DNA of 19,803 nucleotides from positions 1 to 19,803 of the forward strand of contig CAKUFT010000027.1 in NCBI GenBank assembly GCA_934650095.1. Reading direction: 5' to 3'. A program made the position numbers and the translations under genes. The stretch is from an uncultured Collinsella sp. (GTDB lineage: Bacteria; Actinomycetota; Coriobacteriia; Coriobacteriales; Coriobacteriaceae). The stretch's first letter is position 1. Every line of letters begins with the position of its first letter. The notes beneath the pieces were generated by a model that searched no databases, was not told the origin of the DNA, and saw only the letters and a list, made by a program, of their open reading frames with translations. Shown piece by piece: positions 14,518 through 19,803 of this stretch.

Positions 14518-15405
14518 GTGGTTGATGGGGAGAATCGTTCTGAGCTGCTTTCTGCTGATTGGAATGATGAATGGATGCGTTTGCAGGCTGCTCGGCATCG
14601 GGCTGATGACTCTTTTGAGTGGGATAAGCGGGCTCGGCATTTTCGGCCGTTGGAGACCGCCCCGTATGCTCGGGATTTTATAAAGCTCTTGGCGCTCCAG
14701 CCTGGTGAGTCGGTGCTGGATATGGGGTGCGGGGCTGGGTCGATTGCTATTCCGCTTGCGCAAGACGGGCATCCCGTGATTGCAGCTGATTTTTCCCCTG
14801 CCATGTTGGGCACGCTTGATGCTGGTATTGAGTACTATGGGCTCGAGGATCTCATTACGCCGCTTGAGCTTGCCTGGGATGATGATTGGGATTTAGTTGG
14901 GCCGGTCGCGAAAGCGGTGGATGTTGCCTTTGCCAGTCGCTCCGTCACCACGACCAACCTAAAAGGTGCGCTTACCAAGCTTGACCGTACGGCTCGTCGG
15001 CGTTGTGCTGTTACTATGGTCGCCAACTCCAGTCCGCGCTACGATCTGTATCTGATGAACGCCATCGGCGCCTCGGTTACCTGCAGTAATGGCTTTGTCT
15101 ATGCCTTTAATATCCTCATTCAGATGGGTGCCCTGCCGCAGGTCACGTACTTTGAATCGCCTCGTCGCGATACCTTCGATAGCCTTGAGGCAGGTGTGGC
15201 GGATTTTTCCCGTATGCTCGAGCACGGCAACGAGGATAAGATCGACCGTCTGCGCGACTACATCGCCCAGCACATGATTGAGAACCCCCATGCCGGTGAG
15301 CCGGGATCCAAGGGCGTGCCGCAGGGGCGCTATATGCTCGATCATGTCCGCAAGGTTCGTTGGGCGTTTATTGCCTGGGAGCCGGTCTCTGCGAGTCGTC
15401 CGTAG
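14518..15405 (+). CDS. Class I SAM-dependent methyltransferase, substrate unknown
   Basis: 295 residues from a GTG at 14518 with GAGGGGG about 7 nt upstream. An in-frame ATG at 14575 would cut off the DWNDEW segment, which looks like part of the domain, so GTG is preferred. Motif I is VLDMGCGAGSIAIPLA near residues 66-81, followed by VIAADFSPAML (motif II, with the acidic residue binding the SAM ribose). This is the Rossmann methyltransferase fold, presumed cytosolic, with no membrane segment. The C-terminal half, with QMGALPQVTYFESPRRDTF, is not recognised and gives no substrate. The 5' half uses many T- and G-ending codons (GCT, GAT, GGG), unlike metH and the PFL gene, pointing to low expression or a different history. 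No clear terminator follows. Confidence 0.85.
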   Translation: MVDGENRSELLSADWNDEWMRLQAARHRADDSFEWDKRARHFRPLETAPYARDFIKLLALQPGESVLDMGCGAGSIAIPLAQDGHPVIAADFSPAMLGTLDAGIEYYGLEDLITPLELAWDDDWDLVGPVAKAVDVAFASRSVTTTNLKGALTKLDRTARRRCAVTMVANSSPRYDLYLMNAIGASVTCSNGFVYAFNILIQMGALPQVTYFESPRRDTFDSLEAGVADFSRMLEHGNEDKIDRLRDYIAQHMIENPHAGEPGSKGVPQGRYMLDHVRKVRWAFIAWEPVSASRP

Positions 15406-15575
15406 CCCATCTATAAACCGTCTGCAGCCCGCACCACCCACTCGCGCGGCATCCGCATTCTTTTTGAACTGGGCAAACGCGCTCCACACCGCACCGTTCC
15501 TGCGCTATCGTGGGACAGCTCACGTAGATTAAGGCCCCATCGCGGGGCGCCCCATAACATAGAAAGCGAGAACCC

Positions 15576-15875
15576 ATGGCACTGACAGGAGCCCAGGTCA
15601 AGCAGCTTCGCAGCATGGCCCATCACCTCAACCCCGCCATCATCATCGGCAAGTCCGACGTCAACGAGGGCACCGTCGAGCAGACGGTCGCCTACTTGGA
15701 GAAGCACGAGCTCGTTAAGTGCTCCGTGCTCGATGGCTCCAGCCTTTCTGCCCGCGAGGCAGCCGAGGAGCTCGCCGAGCGCTCCCACGCCGAGGTCGTC
15801 CAGGTTATCGGCCGCAAGTTCTCGCTGTATCGCGAGTCCTCGCGCAAGGACATCGAGAAGATCAAGCTCGTCTAA
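15576..15875 (+). CDS. yhbY: YhbY family (CRM domain) RNA-binding protein
   Basis: 99 residues, the full length of a single CRM domain, with a modest ribosome site (AAGCGAG) before the ATG. It starts MALTGAQVKQLRSMAHHLNP, and then has the family's central strand-loop IIIGKSDVNEGTVEQ and the helix YLEKHELVKCSVLDGS. CRM proteins bind structured RNA; in E. coli YhbY associates with the pre-50S ribosomal subunit. The usual GxxG loop reads GKSD here, so the second glycine is replaced. A 170-bp gap before it holds a small GCCCC/GGGGC hairpin (15534-15548), and a strong terminator follows 38 bp downstream, so it may be transcribed alone or with the methyltransferase. Confidence 0.92.
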   Translation: MALTGAQVKQLRSMAHHLNPAIIIGKSDVNEGTVEQTVAYLEKHELVKCSVLDGSSLSAREAAEELAERSHAEVVQVIGRKFSLYRESSRKDIEKIKLV

Positions 15876-15912
15876 GAGCCAATGATCCAGCGAGCCAACA
15901 CATAGCGAGCTT

Positions 15913-15946
15913 ACGGGTGTCCAAGTACTTCGGGCGCCCGTTTTTT
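15913..15946 (+). terminator. Rho-independent terminator after yhbY
   Basis: ACGGGTGTCC (15913-15922) pairs with GGGCGCCCGT (15932-15941), 10 bp with two G·U pairs, followed by six Ts. The T-run overlaps the stop codon of the convergent regulator gene (15945-15947), so the two converging genes are packed tightly. On the other strand no T-run follows the stem. Confidence 0.88.
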
Positions 15947-18944
15947 ATCGCTCGACCAGCACGCGATTGAGCCGCCCCTCCACCAAGCGCTCGTATAGAC
16001 GCCGCGTCTCGGGCTCGGGTACGCCATTGACCTGTTCCCTTAGGTGGTGCATATGCCCACTGTACAGCTCGACGATATCGCGCCGCCGCCCCGCCGCGCC
16101 GTAGACGCGCATAGCGCAACGCACCATGTCCTCGCGCGCCGTCTCTTGGCGCAGCCCCGACTCCACTAGCCATACCGCCGACTGCAGGTCGTTTTCTTCT
16201 AGGGCGGCATTCGCACCCCGAATCATGCAGTCGATATACTTCGATTCCATAATGCGCCGCATACGTAAAAAGTAGGTGGGATTACAGCCATTGGGAACAT
16301 ACAGCGGACCGGCATAGAGTTGCTCGATCTTAAGGCACAGCTCGACCAGATGGGGCCCGCGCGCACCCGTGCGATTTCCCAACACCTCACGACTAATCTG
16401 ATCGAAGAGCCTCACATCGGTCTTGACGTAATCGCCGTTGAGCCCAATGCATTCATTTTGGATGAGCACGCACGATTTGCCGTCCGGCGTCGGCCCCAAG
16501 GCCGATCGCAGGCGCGATATCGTCGAGTACAGGTTATTGCGGGCGCTATTGAACTCGGCATGGGGCCATAGCTCCATGGCCAACGTCTCGCGATCGACCA
16601 GCGCATCCATGCCCAGCGCAAGCCGCTCGGCAAGTGTCGCCGCTTTCTTGCGGCGCCACATCTTGTCCGTGATGGGAAACCCGTCGCGCTCGGCGCGAAA
16701 CGCCCCAAACATGCGAATCTCGATATGGTCGATAGTATCGACGGCTTCGACCTCGCCGGCCTGAAACAGGCGCTCACCCTCCCCTTCCAAGTCGTCACGC
16801 AGAGAATACCGCGATAGTTCGCGCACGGGGAGTTTCTTACGAATTCTGGCCGCCGGCTCGCCCAGACAATGCATGGCAAGGCGCGCAAAGAGCCGATACG
16901 ATGGGTCCAAAATCCCTGCACGGTTCATGGACATCCAGGCCGCAAGATCGCTGTCTCGCCCCGCACAGGCCAAGTGGAGCGCCACCATCCAAGCCTCCGC
17001 GCCACCAACCTGCGTCTGGCTTATATCGAGCAGCTCCGCCTCCTCGCGCACCGAAACCATCGAGGTATTGCGCAGATACGCCGCACGCTCCAGCAGCAAC
17101 GCGTTGTCGCGCATGTACGCAATTGGCTCCTCAGCCAGTTTGAGTACCTGGACTGCGCGAAACTTCGCATTGACCGGCCGACCTTCTGCCAGCGATTGCC
17201 AGCCTTCTAGCAGCAGGCCAAACAGCTGAATCTGGTTGTCGCGCATGCGTACGGCAAATCGATCGAGCTCGTTGAACGCCGCATCGTCGGTTACCGGCAA
17301 GCCAGAAAGGAGCCGCCGTGCCGCCAGTACCATGCGCACCCAGATAGCCGGTGCCTTAAGCCCACGTACATCGAGCGCGTCCCGTATCAGCGCCATCTCG
17401 TCGTCGCGCTCGTCGATCCCCGCAAACGATCCATCGAAGAGCTCCACCAGCATGCTATCGGCCCGTATAAAAGTCCCCGCGATATCGAGCTCGCAGTCAT
17501 AGGCCTTGCGCGCTTTGAGCTGCTGCAGAGCGCCGCCGTCATCTCCCCGCTCAGCCAACCAGTGCTTGACCCCGATATGCGCAAAGAGCATGTCGAGCGC
17601 CGTGTGTTCCGTCTCGATTTCCGGCACAGCAAGGTTCATGGGAAGCCCAAGCCCGTTGTCCCCATAGCAAACTGCCGTAAGCGCCTGGGCGACCTTCCAC
17701 GAAACGGGATCTATTTCGCAGGCTGCCTGATCGCCCGCATGCTCGATAAGCGATGCCATACAGCGAGCGAGCTTTGTGTTGGACACGCTGACCGCCGCCA
17801 AATAGACGCCGAGCGCCTCGGCAGGCGTTGGCTCTGGGGCGGGATCGTCAGCATCGATCGTGCCCAACGCCGCCCGGCAGACATCGGCACCGTGCCCCGT
17901 CAGAGCAAGATCGACCCCATACTGCCCGGCAAGTTCAAGGACCACGCTACGGTCCAGAAAGGCGTCGGCCAGGTCCATCGCCGCATCACATCGGCCTGCC
18001 TTGAGCAAAATTCGAGCTGCCCGTGGAACAAGCTCGGGACGGATCTCGGCCACCAACTTTCGCAGGCGAAGCCGTCCGTTATCCTCGGCACCCAGGCACG
18101 TAAAGCTCCGGTCGGCGGGATCCAAGCCAAAGATTGGGTAATCGCGTACAAGGTAGGACTGGTCGATCATCGACAGCCTCACCCCGCAAGCCTCGAGTTC
18201 TGCAATATTGCCCTCGCTCATCAAGATCATGAGACATGCCACGCAAAACAGTGCATTATTGTCGAGCGAGGCCAGATCGACAAGTGCCGCGCCATATACG
18301 TTGACAATCTCGTTTTCGAGCAGACCGGCTACGTCGCCTTGGCCATACAGACCCGTCTGCAATGCCGAAACGAGCTCGGGCACGCCCTGCGTAAGCTGAT
18401 AAAAGTCGAGCGATGTGCTGATCGAAAACGCCGATGCCCACGCCGAATACTCATAGGCATGCACCTTGAGCATCTGCGCGTTGACTTTAATCGAATCGCC
18501 CAGTCCATGAATCAGCTGGCGATTCGAAGGACGGCAGGAGATAAAGACCCCTACCCCCTTGGCGCGCAGGCCGCGAATCCTGTCGATGAGGTCTTCGGTA
18601 TCGTGCTGATCGAGGTTTGGCACATTATCAATCGCGATAAGGGAGTGCGGTTTGTCTTTGAGTTCTTCGGTAACCACCTCGAGCTGCATAAACACCTCGC
18701 GCCCAATGGCGCGATCGGCCTCGATAATCCGCACGGGGCCTCGCGTCGGGTCGCATTTAACCTCATGGGCGTACTGCAGCAGCACCGAGGTCTTCCCAAA
18801 CCCGTCGGGCGCATAAAGAACCACGATGCCGGCCTTTCGGCCCTTGGCGATAAGCTCATTCATCAAGCGTTCGCGTCGAACCATATAGCCTCCGCCCAGC
18901 GGCATCAGCTCGAGGTCGTCTATACTTTCCAAATCGTTTACCAT
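15945..18944 (-). CDS. Large STAND ATPase/SARP-type transcriptional regulator
   Basis: 999 residues from the ATG at 18942-18944, with AGAGGAG 5 nt upstream on the minus strand; a longer frame to 18995 has no such site. The N-terminus is an AAA/STAND-type NTPase: Walker A APDGFGKT (45-52) and a Walker B-like SLIAIDNV (101-108, D106). A long helical middle (about 180-735) resembles the arm of MalT/LAL regulators. Residues 740-845 form an OmpR-type winged helix with IEIRMFGAFRAERDGFPI and LWPHAEFNSARNNLYSTISRLR, followed by a bacterial transcription activation (BTAD) domain to about 990. This fits the large SARP class of actinobacterial activators, cytosolic and ATP-controlled. Its targets are unknown; nagB is the nearest gene upstream, on the same strand. 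Confidence 0.9.
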   Translation of the reverse strand: MVNDLESIDDLELMPLGGGYMVRRERLMNELIAKGRKAGIVVLYAPDGFGKTSVLLQYAHEVKCDPTRGPVRIIEADRAIGREVFMQLEVVTEELKDKPHSLIAIDNVPNLDQHDTEDLIDRIRGLRAKGVGVFISCRPSNRQLIHGLGDSIKVNAQMLKVHAYEYSAWASAFSISTSLDFYQLTQGVPELVSALQTGLYGQGDVAGLLENEIVNVYGAALVDLASLDNNALFCVACLMILMSEGNIAELEACGVRLSMIDQSYLVRDYPIFGLDPADRSFTCLGAEDNGRLRLRKLVAEIRPELVPRAARILLKAGRCDAAMDLADAFLDRSVVLELAGQYGVDLALTGHGADVCRAALGTIDADDPAPEPTPAEALGVYLAAVSVSNTKLARCMASLIEHAGDQAACEIDPVSWKVAQALTAVCYGDNGLGLPMNLAVPEIETEHTALDMLFAHIGVKHWLAERGDDGGALQQLKARKAYDCELDIAGTFIRADSMLVELFDGSFAGIDERDDEMALIRDALDVRGLKAPAIWVRMVLAARRLLSGLPVTDDAAFNELDRFAVRMRDNQIQLFGLLLEGWQSLAEGRPVNAKFRAVQVLKLAEEPIAYMRDNALLLERAAYLRNTSMVSVREEAELLDISQTQVGGAEAWMVALHLACAGRDSDLAAWMSMNRAGILDPSYRLFARLAMHCLGEPAARIRKKLPVRELSRYSLRDDLEGEGERLFQAGEVEAVDTIDHIEIRMFGAFRAERDGFPITDKMWRRKKAATLAERLALGMDALVDRETLAMELWPHAEFNSARNNLYSTISRLRSALGPTPDGKSCVLIQNECIGLNGDYVKTDVRLFDQISREVLGNRTGARGPHLVELCLKIEQLYAGPLYVPNGCNPTYFLRMRRIMESKYIDCMIRGANAALEENDLQSAVWLVESGLRQETAREDMVRCAMRVYGAAGRRRDIVELYSGHMHHLREQVNGVPEPETRRLYERLVEGRLNRVLVER

Positions 18945-19330
18945 GCCCGCTCCTCTACTCGACCGTATGGACACCGTAACCGCAAGACCATACAAGCCGC
19001 ACCATGAATAGAGCGGCTTTGTGTTTTAAGTTGTCCTTCGGTACGCAAGCGGCAAGTTTTAGTACAGCGAGGGCCGATTGTTATTAATTCCCCGACTAAT
19101 CGGTCTTTGAGCAGGTAAATGTGCTTGTCGGCTTGTCCCATCCCAGTGGCAGTGTAACTCAAATAAACACGGTTCAGCCATGTCATTCAACTCGCCTAGC
19201 ACCCGCTACCGTCTACGACCTTTTAGTGGCATTTTTGCATAGAATCTGGTATGGAATGAATCAAACTGTTAAGCATCCGGCATTCGTCAAGCTTGCGGCA
19301 AGATTTTGGTCAAGTGGACAGAAAGGGATA
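18945..19330. other. Upstream region of the SARP regulator with several inverted repeats
   Basis: No gene is supported. Visible structures: GTATGG-N17-CCATAC (18965-18993) right above the regulator's ribosome site; AAGCCGC-N12-GCGGCTT (18994-19019); CCGATT/AATCGG (19074-19103); and an 11-bp palindrome CTTGCGGCAAG (19292-19302), whose GCGGCAAG half recurs at 19049-19056. These may include autoregulatory sites of the regulator. GC is lower here than in the genes. No promoter with both elements could be assigned. Confidence 0.5.
18965..19019 (-). promoter_or_regulatory. Two adjacent inverted repeats in the SARP regulator leader
   Basis: GTATGG (18965-18970) with CCATAC (18988-18993) and, directly adjoining, AAGCCGC (18994-19000) with GCGGCTT (19013-19019) stack end to end within 75 bp of the regulator start. 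If transcribed they could form two leader stems; as DNA they could be operators. The sequence alone does not decide between these. Confidence 0.4.
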
Positions 19331-19360
19331 GCAAAAAGGCCCCCGCAAAGCGGAGGCCTT
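19331..19360 (-). terminator. Rho-independent terminator of nagB
   Basis: On the minus strand AAGGCCTCCGC (19360-19350) pairs with GCGGGGGCCTT (19346-19336), one mismatch and a TTT loop, followed by a run of Ts. It starts 32 bp past the nagB stop. Confidence 0.88.
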
Positions 19361-19392
19361 AGGCAAGGCTATGTCGAGGTGCAGGATTCGCG

Positions 19393-19803
19393 CTACTCGC
19401 AGAGCGAAAGGGCGGCCTCGTCAGCGACCACGACGCAGTTGGTGTGCAGCTGCAGGATCGAAGCCGGGCACGCGGGCGTAACCGGACCATAGCACATGTC
19501 ATGCACGGCCTGAGCCTTGGCCTCGCCGTTGGCGACGACCAGGATCATGCGAGCATACATGATGGTCTGGGTGCCCATGGTGTAGGCCTGACGGGGCACG
19601 TCGTCGATGCTGTCGAACAGACGGCTGTTGGCCTGAATGGTACTCTCGGTAAGGTCGACGCAGTGCGTGCCCTTGGAGAAGTGGTCGTCGGGCTCGTTGA
19701 AGCCGATGTGACCGTTGTTGCCAATGCCGAGCAGCTGCAGATCCGGGTAACCGGCGGCAGCGACGATCTTGTCGTACTCGGAGCAGGCAGCGGCGGCGTC
19801 GGG
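19393..19803 (-). CDS. nagB: Glucosamine-6-phosphate deaminase, C-terminal part (start lies beyond the right edge)
   Basis: About 136 residues to the stop at 19393-19395. The active-site segment [19 protein letters not shown] is diagnostic of NagB, with the catalytic His and Glu present. The position matching E. coli Asp141 is Asn (NNGH), as I recall for many Gram-positive homologues, so this is not a defect. Later segments [16 protein letters not shown] and SILQLHTNC also fit the family. The enzyme converts glucosamine-6-phosphate to fructose-6-phosphate and ammonia in the cytosol, the last step in using amino sugars such as GlcNAc from mucin or cell wall. The N-terminal Asp72 region is outside the window. 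It has its own terminator, so it is not co-transcribed with the SARP regulator downstream unless by read-through. Confidence 0.95.
   Translation of the reverse strand, partial: PDAAAACSEYDKIVAAAGYPDLQLLGIGNNGHIGFNEPDDHFSKGTHCVDLTESTIQANSRLFDSIDDVPRQAYTMGTQTIMYARMILVVANGEAKAQAVHDMCYGPVTPACPASILQLHTNCVVVADEAALSLCE

Noticed and set aside
17562..19007. A 481-codon plus-strand frame opposite the SARP regulator
   Set aside because: It has no recognisable domain and is antisense to a gene with clear Walker A, winged-helix and BTAD features.
19393..19803. Asn in place of E. coli Asp141 in the NagB active-site loop, taken at first as a lost catalytic residue
   Set aside because: The NGH form is, as I recall, usual in Gram-positive NagB proteins and the catalytic His and Glu are kept, so it is not evidence of inactivation.

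Overview
The window looks like chromosomal DNA from a high-GC, Gram-positive gut actinobacterium of the class Coriobacteriia, most likely Collinsella or a close relative. This is inferred from the GC-rich codon use, AGGAG-type ribosome binding sites, the type III glutamine synthetase, the MurT/GatD cell-wall enzyme and the large STAND/SARP regulator. No marker gene settles the species.

Layout. (1) 1-515, minus: 5' part of an iron-containing alcohol dehydrogenase, followed by a 500-bp gap with a 9-bp palindrome and a 21-bp tandem repeat. (2) 1016-5358, plus: two translationally coupled, apparently paralogous helical-repeat proteins of unknown function, then a single-polypeptide fusion of MurT (Mur ligase-like) and GatD (glutamine amidotransferase), predicted to amidate lipid II, closed by a strong terminator. 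(3) 5455-5980: tRNA-Glu(UUC) with its terminator, an orphan tRNA T-arm fragment on the other strand, and a 236-bp element with 42-bp terminal inverted repeats that looks like a MITE. (4) 5981-8068, minus: glutamine synthetase type III. (5) 8496-12724, plus: a complete B12-dependent methionine branch, MetF, a stand-alone MetH reactivation-domain protein and a MetH that lacks that domain. (6) 12833-14197, plus: a PFL/UPF0210 family protein, preceded by a 17-bp-stem hairpin and followed by a 134-bp perfect long inverted repeat. (7) 14518-15875, plus: a class I SAM-dependent methyltransferase and a YhbY/CRM RNA-binding protein. (8) 15945-18944, minus: a 999-residue STAND ATPase/SARP-type transcription regulator. 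(9) 19393-19803, minus: 3' part of glucosamine-6-phosphate deaminase (NagB).

How the genes relate. MetF supplies 5-methyltetrahydrofolate to MetH, and the small protein between them supplies the reductive-reactivation domain missing from MetH, so the three genes form one functional unit. The MurT-GatD fusion consumes glutamine, and glutamine synthetase makes it about 600 bp away on the other strand; a functional link there is only suggestive. The most unusual items are the MurT-GatD fusion with its upstream paralogous pair, the MITE-like element with inward-facing identical ATG contexts, and the long perfect inverted repeat at 14215-14348.
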